This document shows positions 54,030-62,474 of a DNA stretch of 64,000 nucleotides, in pieces. Source of the stretch: Ensifer sp. MPMI2T (GTDB lineage Bacteria > Pseudomonadota > Alphaproteobacteria > Rhizobiales > Rhizobiaceae); assembly GCF_004827385.1 (NCBI RefSeq), contig NZ_SRXN01000015.1, forward strand, positions 1-64,000. The letters run 5' to 3'. A program made the translations under genes and the position numbers. Below the pieces are notes generated by a model that worked only from the letters and a program-made list of their open reading frames with translations, was not told where the DNA came from and made no database searches. Numbering within the stretch: position 1 is the stretch's first letter; the number at the start of each line of letters is the position of its first letter.

Positions 54030-54690
54030 AAACGGGCTGAACAACTATGAAAGCGGCATTCGCTCGTCTCTCCTCAAGACTGCCCGCAACATGCGCAATG
54101 CGGAAGCCCCCTATCAGGCAGCATTTGTCAACGTGGATCCGCGCTGGGCTCGCCCGAACGATGGGCCGTACTCAAGCAGGTCATGCCGCAGCTGACGGAT
54201 TTCTACCTGCTGGCAGCTCTCGATCTTCGGCGCGACGAGATGGGGCGAATTACCGGCGTCACACCGGACAACGCCGTTTATCTTGACGTCCGCACATTTT
54301 GTGGTCAGCATTTCCGTCACGATAATGTGCGTGCTCTTCGGCTATCCGCTTGCCGCGCTGATGGCCCGCTCTAGGGGATGGGTGGCGAATGTCCTGCTCA
54401 TCCTCGTCCTCTTGCCATTCTGGACATCGCTGCTCGTCCGCACGAGCGCCTGGGTCGTGCTCCTGCAGAGCAGGGGTGTCATCAATTCCACCCTGATCTG
54501 GCTGGGTCTCGTGGATGCCGCCCAACCGCTGCAACTGATCTACAATCGCGTGGGCGTGCTGATCGCCATGACGCACATCCTGCTGCCGTTCATGGTTCTG
54601 CCGATCTACAGCGTCAAGAAGACCATTCCGCCCGTCTACATGAGAGCTGCCTCATCCCTTGGGGGCCCCGCCATTTTCCTGGTCCGGCGA
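54030..54690 (+). pseudogene. Frameshifted N-terminal part of a PotB-like ABC permease
   Basis: Three frames give one family in order: NMRNAEAPYQAAFVNVDPRW (from about 54030), then QVMPQLTDFYLLAALDLRRD (about 54177-54300), then ISVTIMCVLFGYPLAALMA, LILVLLPFWTSLLVRTSAW and MTHILLPFMVLPIYSVKKT to SSLGGPAIF. This is the spermidine/putrescine-type permease with its N-terminal extension. Two frameshifts, and the last third (EAA loop and helices) is replaced by a LysR gene at about 54688. Confidence 0.7.
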
Positions 54691-55546
54691 ACGTTGCCTC
54701 CCTTGACGACGCTGCGGGCATTCGAAGCCGCCGCGCGGCTCATGAGCTTCAAGGCGGCGGCCGAGGAGCTGCGCGTCACGCAGTCCGCGATCAGCCATCA
54801 GGTTGCCTCGCTAGAGCGCAATCTCGGCACTCCGCTGTTTCTGCGGCTGCCGGGTCGTGTGGAGCTGAGCCAGGAGGGCGCGATCTACTTTCCCGTGGTG
54901 CAGGATGCACTCGATAAGATCGCGCTCACCACCGACCTCATCCGCCAGACCAACACGCCCGCCTCGCTAACCGTGCAGGTCTATGTCACCGTCGCTGTGC
55001 GGTGGCTGATACCGCGGCTTCAGACGTTCAAGGAAGCCTCGCCCGAGATTGCCGTGAGCCTCGATGCAAGTCTTCTCGACTGGGAATTCAATCCGGACCG
55101 CGCCGATATCGGATTCATCTATACGCGGGCGCCAAACCGGCCGAACCTCACTTATACCCTTCTGCGCCGCGAACGGCTCGTCGGCGTCTGCTCGCCCGCC
55201 ATCGCCAAGGCCATCAACACGCCCGAGGATCTGCGGCATTTCTCGTTTCTGGCGGTCAGCGGAACCACCGAAGATGCGGCGACCTGGGCCGCCAGCGTGG
55301 GGGCGACGGGCCTGCCGCAAAAATCCTCACCGCTCTTCGACAGCAACCTTCTCGCCATCGAGGCGGCTGCCAACGGACAGGGCGTGGTCGTCGTTCGTCG
55401 AGGGGGATATTGCCAGCGGCAGCCTCGTTTCCCCGCGTGCCTCGGACGTCATGCAGTCCGGTGGGTGGTATCTCGTTTATCTGGAGCGGCGCGCAAGCGA
55501 GAAGGCCATCCGCAAATTCCTGCAATGGATCCAGAGCCAGGTGTGA
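54688..55546 (+). pseudogene. GcvA-like LysR regulator, fused 5' and frameshifted 3'
   Basis: LPPLTTLRAFEAAARLMSFK starts a LysR/GcvA HTH (AAAEELRVTQSAISHQVASL), in frame with the permease piece before it. The binding domain runs to GQGVVVV at about 55390. A small deletion then changes frame, and the true end VEGDIASGSLVSPRASDVMQ and KAIRKFLQWIQSQV is read in the next frame to 55546. The original start codon is not evident; TTG 54694 is in place. 55547-55675 is gene-free. Confidence 0.7.
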
Positions 55547-55675
55547 TGGTGCCGCGACGGACGAAAAACTGCCCGCAACAGCAACGTTGCGAGCCGAGGA
55601 TGCGCGAGGGTGTTGGCGATGCCAGCGATCGCATAATGTATCGACTGGAATTTGCCGTACTGGGGCAGTATCCGC

Positions 55676-55975
55676 CTATGCTGCTCTATCGATTTCCGGG
55701 ATCAACTCCAGTTCGCGATGAAGTGCTATCTCCTTTGTCTTGAGGTCGAAGCTGGTCTGCATGCTCATCCAAAACTCCGGCGTTGTGCGGAAATATTTGG
55801 CGAGGCGCAAAGCGGTATCCGTCGTGATCGGTGTTTGCTCCGCCGCTATACGTTCGATGCGAGTGCGAGGAACATTGAGCTTTTTCGCCAGTGCACCAGC
55901 GCTCATGTTAAGGGGACGTAGGTACTCCTCGCGGAGGATTTCGCCGGGATGGACCGGCGGAAGGATATGGGTCAT
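55676..55975 (-). CDS. higA: HigA-type antitoxin
   Basis: A 99-residue XRE-fold antitoxin of the HigA/VapI group: ILPPVHPGEILREEYLRPLN, AGALAKKLNVPRTRIERIAA (HTH), TDTALRLAKYFRTTPEFWMS. Start chosen at 55975 because GGGAGCTTGAG precedes it and the family opens with MTHILPPVHPGE. It follows higB with 28 nt between. It would repress the promoter at 56307-56335. Confidence 0.88.
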   Translation of the reverse strand: MTHILPPVHPGEILREEYLRPLNMSAGALAKKLNVPRTRIERIAAEQTPITTDTALRLAKYFRTTPEFWMSMQTSFDLKTKEIALHRELELIPEIDRAA

Positions 55976-56003
55976 CTCAAGCTCCCTGTGCGGCGATTGG
56001 CGT

Positions 56004-56286
56004 TTAATGGTAGGCAACTATTTCGACGTCTTCGATACCGGCATCTGTCCATACGAAGCATATGCGCCACTGATCATTGATCCGGATCGAATGTTGGCCT
56101 TCTCTATCGCCCTTCAGCGCTTCAAGTCGATTTCCCGGAGGGGAACGTAGGTCGTCGAGAGCGGCTGCACTGTTCAGGATCGTCAACTTACGAACGGCCG
56201 GCCTCACGATGTCTGAAGGAAAACCTTTTGGTGCTTTTGCCGCGCGCAACAGCTTCGGTTTTGGCGTCCTTAAATGACCTGATCAC
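56004..56286 (-). pseudogene. higB: HigB-type toxin with an N-terminal +1 frameshift
   Basis: The RelE/HigB body is open ([52 protein letters not shown]). The family N-terminus [17 protein letters not shown] is read from GTG 56286 in another frame. The two join at the A-run AAAA (complement of 56235-56238) where family members need three A. Either the gene is broken or the run allows slippage. Without the first 17 residues the fold loses its first strand and helix. Confidence 0.75.
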
Positions 56287-56306
56287 GTCTGGCTCTTCAT
56301 GCTTGT

Positions 56307-56335
56307 ATCATATGGTGATACTGGTGAAAGTCCAA
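56307..56335 (-). promoter_or_regulatory. higBA promoter
   Basis: On the minus strand: -35 TTGGAC (complement of 56330-56335), exact 17-nt spacer, -10 TATGAT (complement of 56307-56312), 20 nt before the GTG at 56286. It overlaps the imperfect symmetry CATATG. Confidence 0.6.
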
Positions 56336-56462
56336 TCAAATACGTATCATTGCGCGATACAGATTCGCAATCGCGATCCTTCTACGCCATCCGAAGGTGG
56401 CCCACCTTCGGTTCGATTCCTCTCAAGTTCGCCCATTTGTCCTGAGCGTAGGGGAGGAAAGG

Positions 56463-56714
56463 TTATTCTGAATTCGTGGATCCAACGGAAAAGTACGGCC
56501 ATGGGCCGGGGATCCCGGGCAGGTCGAGCTGCCCGCGCGGATCAAAGGAGAGGTTTGCACCGACGACGAGATCCCGCACGGTGCGGGAGGCGATGATGTC
56601 GCCCGGTCCCGCGCAGCCTGCAAGTCCCGCGGCAAGCCGCAAGACCGGGCCGGCATAGCGGCCGTGGTGCCTTTCGCACTCGCCGACGTGGACGGCTGCT
56701 CGCACACTCAGGCC
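56463..56714 (-). pseudogene. C-terminal fragment of a class III adenylate/guanylate cyclase
   Basis: The minus-strand frame reads LSVRAAVHVGECERHHGRYA, then LAAGLAGCAGPGDIIASRTV and LDLPGIPGPWPYFSV, the end of a class III cyclase domain (R-A-x-H-x-GE motif; transition-state Arg region). The metal-binding first half is missing; the open frame further up to 56855 does not continue the family. Confidence 0.6.
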
Positions 56715-56747
56715 GATGTGATTCAGGCGGATCGAGCAGGCGAATAT

Positions 56748-56961
56748 TATTCCCACCGCGAAACTGGAAGTCAGGATGACCGCCAAGCAAGCCCTTCTGT
56801 TCAAATGGTCGGCCGAAGGCAAGACCATGAGAGCAATCGCGACCATCGAAAACATGACCTATTCCAATGTCAATTTCCATCTGAATAATGCGCGCAAAGC
56901 GCTTAACGCCGGAACGCTGCCTCAAGCGACGGCGCTAGCTACCAAGCTCAAGCTGATTTGA
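56748..56961 (+). pseudogene. C-terminal HTH fragment of a LuxR/SinR-type quorum-sensing regulator
   Basis: LTAR-like MTAKQALLFKWSAEGKTMRA, then NMTYSNVNFHLNNARKALNA and PQATALATKLKLI: the LuxR DNA-binding domain of rhizobial autoinducer regulators. The autoinducer-binding N-terminal domain (about 165 residues) is missing. An ATG at 56776 could give a 61-residue HTH-only peptide, which might still bind DNA, but no ribosome site is seen. Confidence 0.6.
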
Positions 56962-57475
56962 AGTTGGCGCGGATGCTCTCTGGGGGTTGAGCTGTTGCAA
57001 ACGCAGACATAACGCGGCGGCTGCCTTGTTGCCATCGCACCTGCTGCCAATTGATGGTTCACGGACGCATGCCCTTGAGTTGTGCTCGTTGAAAATATGA
57101 GACCTGTTTTGGCTGACAATGGCATCGACTATACGCATCATCCAGTCGCTAAACCGTCTGCTATGATTGGATGCGGAAAGTCCCGCGTCGCCTCAGACCT
57201 TGGTCCTAAACGGACCGGACGAACGTCTGAGCGGCCTGTGTTAAAAGTCCGGGCCGGCCGGGGTTTTCGGCGCCCGGAGTTGACGGCCGGATAGAAGCGT
57301 GAGCAAAGATTTGATGGTCTTGCTGCGCGCACTTCCAGGCTGCTCGCGGGTTTGTCGAGTGAACGGCGCCGCTTCGCCGCCCGGAGATGGGACAGTCATT
57401 GCCGCCCGTGCATGTGTCCAAGGCCGTGGTCGGGTGAGCGGAGCGTCGATGGAGGTTACTAAAAGGGCTGAAATG
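56962..57475. other. Gene-free stretch upstream of the Gly-rich protein gene
   Basis: Only short frames. The Gly-rich ORF is open upstream to 57299, but that part is rich in Arg/Cys and unlike its exported body. No strong hairpin. Confidence 0.35.
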
Positions 57476-57922
57476 ATGGAGCGTCGAAAGTTCCTCACCG
57501 CGTTGTGTACCGCGTCGATCGGCTTCGCGATCGCGGCCCTTCCATGCAAGATCACGGCGTCCGGCTCCACGCTTGAGCTCGCTTCCCAATCCGCCTTCGC
57601 TAAGGACGGCAACAATGGCAAAGGGGGCGGGGGTGGCAATGGAGGCGGGAACGGCCGAGGTGGAAACGGCGGCGGAAATAGTAGCGGGAACGCAAGTGGC
57701 GGCTCGAGCAATAGCCGGTCGAGCAGCGCTTCGACCGGAGCGAGCGCAAAGAGCACGACAGTTCGAGACAACGGCTCGGGTTTGAGTGTTCGGCATTCCG
57801 ATGGAATAAGCGAGGAGATCAGGGGCGGCCGCTACATCATGAAAGACTCGCGCGGGCGTACGATCGTCAATCGGCGAGCAACCTCCGCAGATGCAAAGCG
57901 GCTTCAAGCCTTCGTTGATTAG
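57476..57922 (+). CDS. Gly/Asn/Ser-rich exported protein
   Basis: A 148-residue protein. The N-terminus MERRKFLTALCTASIGFAIA has an RRKFL core like a twin-arginine signal, with export cleavage probably before the low-complexity segment. Residues about 45-100 are a Gly-rich tract (KDGNNGKGGGGGNGGG). The C-terminal about 45 residues look folded (SVRHSDGISEEIRGGRYIMK, RGRTIVNRRATSADAKRL). Starts at 57473 or 57449 are alternatives. The style matches the Gly-rich protein encoded at 60413 beyond the two-component genes. Function unknown; cell surface likely. Confidence 0.65.
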   Translation: MERRKFLTALCTASIGFAIAALPCKITASGSTLELASQSAFAKDGNNGKGGGGGNGGGNGRGGNGGGNSSGNASGGSSNSRSSSASTGASAKSTTVRDNGSGLSVRHSDGISEEIRGGRYIMKDSRGRTIVNRRATSADAKRLQAFVD

Positions 57923-57950
57923 AGCACATTCGTCGAGATAGCGGCGCGCG

Positions 57951-58057
57951 CTACAGTGCCGCGCGTCTAATCAGACGCGCAAAGGACGCGCTGTAGCACT
58001 TTGAATTGCTGCATGTTTTATCCCCAAACTGGATGCGATTTAAGGAAACATGCAGTA
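57951..58057. repeat. RIME-like palindromic intergenic repeat, copy 2
   Basis: Same block order as copy 1 at 5579-5682: CTACAG, inner palindrome GCGCGTCTAATCAGACGCGC, GCTGTAGCACTTTGAATTGC, then a second hairpin ending CATGCAGTAG. It lies between the tail-to-tail Gly-rich gene and the response regulator gene, so it could serve as a bidirectional terminator. Confidence 0.75.
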
Positions 58058-58079
58058 GTTCTGGAACCGGCGCCTCCCG

Positions 58080-58730
58080 CTAACCGGTGCGCCCGTCGAT
58101 CGCGTCGCGCAGCACCATTGCCGCTTCCGTCCGGTTGGCGGCGCCAAGTTTCGTCATGATCTGCGTCATGTGATGCTTGACGGTCTTCTCCTGGAGATCG
58201 AGCTTTCTTGCGACCTGCTTGTTGCTCATGCCGGAGGCCACGAGGCGCAGAACCTCTTGCTCCCGAGCGGTCAGTTCCGCGATGAGGTCGGATTTGCTCA
58301 CAGAGGCCGGCGAAGGGTGCGACAGCAACTTGGCAGAGAGTGTCGGAGCGACATAGCTCTCGCCGGAGGCCACTGTCCGTATGACGTCGGCCAGCGCCCT
58401 CGATCCGATCCCCTTCAGGACATAACCCTTGGCACCGCCATTGAGAGCCGCCGTGACGTCGTCACCGGCCTCGGACACGGTAAGCATCACGATCTTCTGT
58501 AGCGGCACCAATTCAAGGATGAGCGGAATCGCGTTCAGTCCGCCTCCCGGCATGGAGATGTCGAGCAGCATCACGTCCGGAGACAGGTTCTCGGCGATTC
58601 TCAGCGCGTCGTCACGCGAGCTTCCCTCTGCGACGATCTCAAACCCGTCGATCTCCGAAAGACTTCTCGTCACGCCCTCTCTGAACAGAGGGTGATCGTC
58701 GATTACCGCCACGCGTATCGCTGCAGTCAT
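58080..58730 (-). CDS. NarL/FixJ-type response regulator
   Basis: A 216-residue regulator. Receiver domain 1-120 with acidic pair Asp11/Asp12 and phosphoacceptor Asp57 ([11 protein letters not shown]). LuxR-type HTH about 148-212 ([35 protein letters not shown]). Overlaps the histidine kinase gene by 4 nt, so they are partners. Probable targets, by position, are the two Gly-rich protein genes and the EAL gene. Confidence 0.92.
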   Translation of the reverse strand: MTAAIRVAVIDDHPLFREGVTRSLSEIDGFEIVAEGSSRDDALRIAENLSPDVMLLDISMPGGGLNAIPLILELVPLQKIVMLTVSEAGDDVTAALNGGAKGYVLKGIGSRALADVIRTVASGESYVAPTLSAKLLSHPSPASVSKSDLIAELTAREQEVLRLVASGMSNKQVARKLDLQEKTVKHHMTQIMTKLGAANRTEAAMVLRDAIDGRTG

Positions 58731-60244
58731 GCCTGTCCAATCTCCTCGATGCCGAGTGACATCCTAACAATCGTGCCGGGGCCGGCGCCGTTGATTTCAA
58801 ATGTGCCGCCCAGGCTTTCTATCCGTTCCCTTAGCCCGGCCAGTCCGAGGCTTGTTGGCCGTATGTTTTTCGGATCAAAACCGTCTCCGTCGTCGGCAAC
58901 CGCGATCAAGACCCTGTCGCCTTGCGTGCTCTGCGCCACACGTTGCCCGACACCGCCGCCGTGGCGGTAAGCGTTGTTGAGCGTCTCCTGCACGAAACGG
59001 TATATGCATATCTTTGCGGAGGGAGAAAGGCGCTCGGGCGGATCGGTCAGCGACAGATCGACAGTCGATCCGGTTCGTTCTTCATGGGCGCGAACAACAC
59101 GCTCCAGGAGTTCTGGCAAGCTGGCCGTCTCGATCTGCGGCAGGACCAGTCCGCTGCATATCGTTCTGATCTCGCGCATCGCCTCGTCGAGGCTTGCCTT
59201 GATGGTCGTGATTTCCCGTTCGCGCACCGCCGCCGAAGTCGATCCGCTGACCAATTTGTTGCTGTCCAGCCGCAACGAGGCGAAGGCGACGAGCTGTGCC
59301 GGGCCGTCATGCAGGTCAGCACCGATCCGGCGCAGCATGTTCTCGTTCAATGCCGTCGCGCGTTGCGAAGCGTGCTGCAGGCGCCCACGCAGCGCCTCGT
59401 TCTGCGAGAGCAGGGCCGAAAGCTCGTCCACACGCTGCCGAAGGGCGTGACGCTGCTTTTCGATGGTTCTGCTGCCGCGCATGACGATCGCCGAAAGCAT
59501 GATGAAGAAGGCAAGCGTGAAGCCCGCGACGGCGAGCCAGGTCAGAAAACGCGCCTGAGTGAGGCTAAGCTCGAAGTCGTGGGCAATTTCATGGAATTCC
59601 GAAACGGCGACGACCTCTCCTGACCATGGCTGAAGCACAGGATTGTAGATCTCGAGCAGCGGTTTGCTCGCCCTTTGATTCGTCTCGTCCGCGGTGTCGT
59701 CGGCCGGCTTGAACTGAGCGACCATCTCGCCGCCGAATGCTGTTTTCAACTCATCCCCGATCGCGAAACGCTGGCCGACCATGTTCTCTTCGTTCGAGTA
59801 GAGAATGGTGCCATCCGAGCGCCATAGGCGAAATGCCAACAACCGGTTTCCGAGAGCCCCTTGTCCGAGCGTCTCGTCGAGGGCGCGCGCAACCGTATCG
59901 TCGAGAACTTGCGTCGTCTGCATGTCGGGCAAGAGCGGCGCGATCACGCTGTCGACGTAGAGTGCAGTCGTCGCTGCCGAGTTTCGGGTAACGGCGCCTT
60001 CGATGAGGCTGGTGACGAAGGCGCCGACTACCAGCATGGCGGACGCTGCAACGATGCCGCCGATCAGCAGGAACTGCCTCGCCAGCGGCTGTGCGTTCCA
60101 TCGTTTGATCAGATCACTGGCACGCAAGAGGATTCTCGGATTTATGCGCTCAACAAATTGGCTGGACATCGATCGCAGTCGCGTCGGTAAAAGTAATGCG
60201 CCCAGGCGAGCGGTCAATGCCACGTGATCTTGGTCAATGTCCAT
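58727..60244 (-). CDS. HisKA_3-type sensor histidine kinase
   Basis: A 505-residue kinase: TM1 about 57-80, an extracytoplasmic region about 81-230 with a PAS-like feel ([20 protein letters not shown]), TM2 about 232-255, coiled coil, then the HisKA_3 dimer domain with His312 ([12 protein letters not shown]) and a HATPase domain ([15 protein letters not shown]-box; ADDGDGFD). ATG 60169 ([11 protein letters not shown]) is a shorter alternative start; neither has a strong ribosome site. Divergent from the Gly-rich repeat gene at 60413. Confidence 0.9.
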   Translation of the reverse strand: MDIDQDHVALTARLGALLLPTRLRSMSSQFVERINPRILLRASDLIKRWNAQPLARQFLLIGGIVAASAMLVVGAFVTSLIEGAVTRNSAATTALYVDSVIAPLLPDMQTTQVLDDTVARALDETLGQGALGNRLLAFRLWRSDGTILYSNEENMVGQRFAIGDELKTAFGGEMVAQFKPADDTADETNQRASKPLLEIYNPVLQPWSGEVVAVSEFHEIAHDFELSLTQARFLTWLAVAGFTLAFFIMLSAIVMRGSRTIEKQRHALRQRVDELSALLSQNEALRGRLQHASQRATALNENMLRRIGADLHDGPAQLVAFASLRLDSNKLVSGSTSAAVREREITTIKASLDEAMREIRTICSGLVLPQIETASLPELLERVVRAHEERTGSTVDLSLTDPPERLSPSAKICIYRFVQETLNNAYRHGGGVGQRVAQSTQGDRVLIAVADDGDGFDPKNIRPTSLGLAGLRERIESLGGTFEINGAGPGTIVRMSLGIEEIGQA

Positions 60245-60412
60245 CGGACTTTCGATGGCAGGCTGATCGGACCTAAGTCTTATTCACCAACGCAATGGTC
60301 CGGGGACGGTGGTGCCCTCCCGCGGCGCAAGTTAACGTTGCGCAAATTCGAATGTGGTTCGATCAGCGCCATAGGCACCGGGCCGCGAAAATCAAAAGAC
60401 ATGGAGAAGTTC

Positions 60413-61558
60413 ATGACCATTTCCAAAACGATCGGACGAAGCTTCGTCGCCCTGGCGATCGCCGTCGCCCCTGTGGCGGGCGTTACCTTCGGCGCATCGA
60501 CTGTTGCATTTGCCAAGGGCGGCGGCAATGGCGGTGGAAATGGCGGGGGAGGCGGAAACGGCGGCGGCCATGATGGCGGAAACGGCGGCGGTCACGGCAG
60601 CTCGCATTCCAGTTCGGGCAAATCGGGAACGTCTAAATCGGGAACGTCAGGGACGAGCAAGAAAAGCGGCAGTAGCCACGGTACTTCGAAGCAAAAATCC
60701 GTCACCACACACAAGAAAACCGGCTCGTCTGTCAAGGCGGCAAAGGCCGTGAACACGGAGACGGTAACCACGCCGGAGACCACGGTTTCCGACACAGCAA
60801 AACTCAGTTCGCTGAACCGGAACTATCGTGCCTATTTGAACTCCAACGACCCCCGCATGGCGGCCATTTCCGCCTATGCGACCGCCTATGCCGAGTTCGA
60901 GGCTGAGAACGGCCCAGACGCCATCGCCACAGAAGCCGCCTTGAGCGATGAAGCGCTGCGCGAAGCACTCAAGAGTTTCACGAAGGACGGCGTTGTGTCC
61001 GACGAGACGCTTGCGGACGCCAAGGAGATACTCGGCGTCGGGCCGGCTGTCGGCAAGATCGACGAGATCCGTGAGACGCTTCCGAAGCCGGAGGCTACCG
61101 ATCCGGGGCTGGAGCCTGACACAACCGATCCGGAGGCGGCAACGGCCGTAGATACGGAAACCGTGACCGTAACCGAGCTGGAGAACACAACCTCCGACAC
61201 GGCAAAGCTGAACTCGCTGAACCGGAACTATCATGCCTATTTGAATTCCAATGATCCCCGCATGGCGGCCATTTCCGCCTATGCGACCGCCTATGCCGAG
61301 TTCGAGGCTGAGAACGGCCCAGACGCCATTCCGACCGATCCGGCCTTGAGCGATGAAGCGCTCCGCCAAGCACTCGAGAGTTTTACGAAGGACGGCGTCG
61401 TGTCCGACGACACCCTTGCCGACGCCAAGGAGATACTCGGCGTCGGGCCGGCTGTCGGCAAAATCGACGAGATCCGTGCGACACTTCCGGAGCCGGAAAC
61501 TGTCGATCCGGAGCTGGAACCTGAAACAGTCGATCCGGAGTTGGAACCGGTAAACTGA
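60413..61558 (+). CDS. Exported Gly-rich protein with two 135-residue repeats
   Basis: A 381-residue protein. Signal peptide TIGRSFVALAIAVAPVAGV with cleavage probably near FAKGG, a Gly/His/Ser-rich low-complexity region (about 36-95), then two long direct repeats of 135 residues, each with LNRNYHAYLNSNDPRMAAIS, ATAYAEFEAENGPDAI, SFTKDGVVSD and ILGVGPAVGKIDEIR. The acidic C-terminus repeats DPELEPE. GGAGAAG fixes ATG 60413. The repeat domain is unknown to me. Probably a surface or matrix protein under the adjacent two-component system. Confidence 0.75.
   Translation: MTISKTIGRSFVALAIAVAPVAGVTFGASTVAFAKGGGNGGGNGGGGGNGGGHDGGNGGGHGSSHSSSGKSGTSKSGTSGTSKKSGSSHGTSKQKSVTTHKKTGSSVKAAKAVNTETVTTPETTVSDTAKLSSLNRNYRAYLNSNDPRMAAISAYATAYAEFEAENGPDAIATEAALSDEALREALKSFTKDGVVSDETLADAKEILGVGPAVGKIDEIRETLPKPEATDPGLEPDTTDPEAATAVDTETVTVTELENTTSDTAKLNSLNRNYHAYLNSNDPRMAAISAYATAYAEFEAENGPDAIPTDPALSDEALRQALESFTKDGVVSDDTLADAKEILGVGPAVGKIDEIRATLPEPETVDPELEPETVDPELEPVN
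60791..61535 (+). repeat. Tandem 405-bp period duplication inside the Gly-rich protein gene
   Basis: The unit beginning GACACAGCAAAACTC at 60791 recurs as GACACGGCAAAGCTG at 61196, exactly 405 nt (135 codons) later. Most of the about 340 nt are nearly identical, including the block from about 60850 to 60920, so the duplication is recent or kept alike by gene conversion. Confidence 0.85.
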
Positions 61559-61568
61559 GCCCAAGGCT

Positions 61569-61598
61569 GGCCGGCAGCGGCGATCGCCGCTGCCGGCC
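61569..61598. terminator. 30-bp perfect palindrome between the Gly-rich and EAL genes
   Basis: GGCCGGCAGCGGCGA (61569-61583) is followed immediately by its exact reverse complement (61584-61598). It starts 11 nt after the stop. No T-run. A very stable hairpin, acting as terminator or transcript-stabilising end. Confidence 0.6.
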
Positions 61599-61626
61599 CT
61601 AAATCCGAAAGGGGGCGGTTCGATCT

Positions 61627-62418
61627 ATGAGCCTGGAGAAATTCAGCAGCGTCGTTCGTCATGTAACACTGGCGATGCAACATGGACGGATCGGTTTTGC
61701 CCTGCAGCAAATCAACGCGGTCGACGATCCAAGCGACGTTCTCTATTCGGAATGCCTGGGAAGGCTCGTCGAACCCGACGGCACGATCAGGACTTGCGGC
61801 GAGTTCATCGCCTTTCTCGAAGCGTCGGGGCGTGCTCCCGCTTTTGACCGGCACGTGCTTGATCTCGCATTCGACCGGTTGGCTCGCCATCCATCGGATG
61901 CTTTGGGCTGCAACATCTCGGCAGAAAATATTGCCGACAAACAAAGCTGGGCTGATCTCTACGATCTGCTTTACAGGCACAGAGCGATGGCCCCGCGCCT
62001 GGTTCTCGAAGTAACGGAGAGTATGCCGATTGCGACGCTCTCCGCTGCGGCTGACTTGCTTCAGAGCGCTCGTGAACTGGGATACAAAGTCGCGATAGAC
62101 GACTTCGGCACCGGCTACTCGACGCCCGAAACGCTTCTGGCCCTTCCCGTCGATATCGTGAAGATCGACGCCTTTTTCGTACAACGCCTCAGTTACAAGG
62201 CAGAGCGTTTCCTTCAGCACATGGTCGGTCTGGCGTCCTGCGCGGCATCCACCGTCATTGTCGAAGGCATCGAAACATATGCCCAGTTAGAGGCTGCAAA
62301 AACAGCCGGAGCCACACATGTGCAGGGGTTTCTCTTGTCCGAGCCGACCCTGCCACCCGTCCAACTCGGACAGGTGACTTCCGCCCGGCACGCGGTTGCC
62401 TCCAAATGGATGATGTGA
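61627..62418 (+). CDS. EAL-domain c-di-GMP phosphodiesterase
   Basis: A 263-residue stand-alone EAL domain. The signature reads ECL instead of EAL (YSECLGR), but the catalytic and metal residues are in place: Asn in CNISAENIAD, Glu in LVLEVTES, the Asp pair in AIDDFGTGYS, Lys in IVKID, Glu in VEGIET, Gln in VQGFLLSEP. Likely hydrolyses c-di-GMP in the cytoplasm. GGGGGCGG 8 nt before the start. Same strand and 68 nt after the Gly-rich gene, so matrix/adhesion control is a reasonable guess. Confidence 0.9.
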   Translation: MSLEKFSSVVRHVTLAMQHGRIGFALQQINAVDDPSDVLYSECLGRLVEPDGTIRTCGEFIAFLEASGRAPAFDRHVLDLAFDRLARHPSDALGCNISAENIADKQSWADLYDLLYRHRAMAPRLVLEVTESMPIATLSAAADLLQSARELGYKVAIDDFGTGYSTPETLLALPVDIVKIDAFFVQRLSYKAERFLQHMVGLASCAASTVIVEGIETYAQLEAAKTAGATHVQGFLLSEPTLPPVQLGQVTSARHAVASKWMM

Positions 62419-62474
62419 AGGCGGGACGACGGTTCGGCTTGGCGTGATTTCGCCTATGTTCCCCGCAGCTTCGT

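Noticed and set aside
56384-56440. tRNA-like 3' end (GGTTCGATTCC at 56410-56420 next to the hairpin GAAGGTGG/CCACCTTC)
   Set aside because: The T-loop consensus is there, but the T-stem and acceptor do not pair and no anticodon arm is found. It could be an attachment-site scar, but the evidence is too thin.
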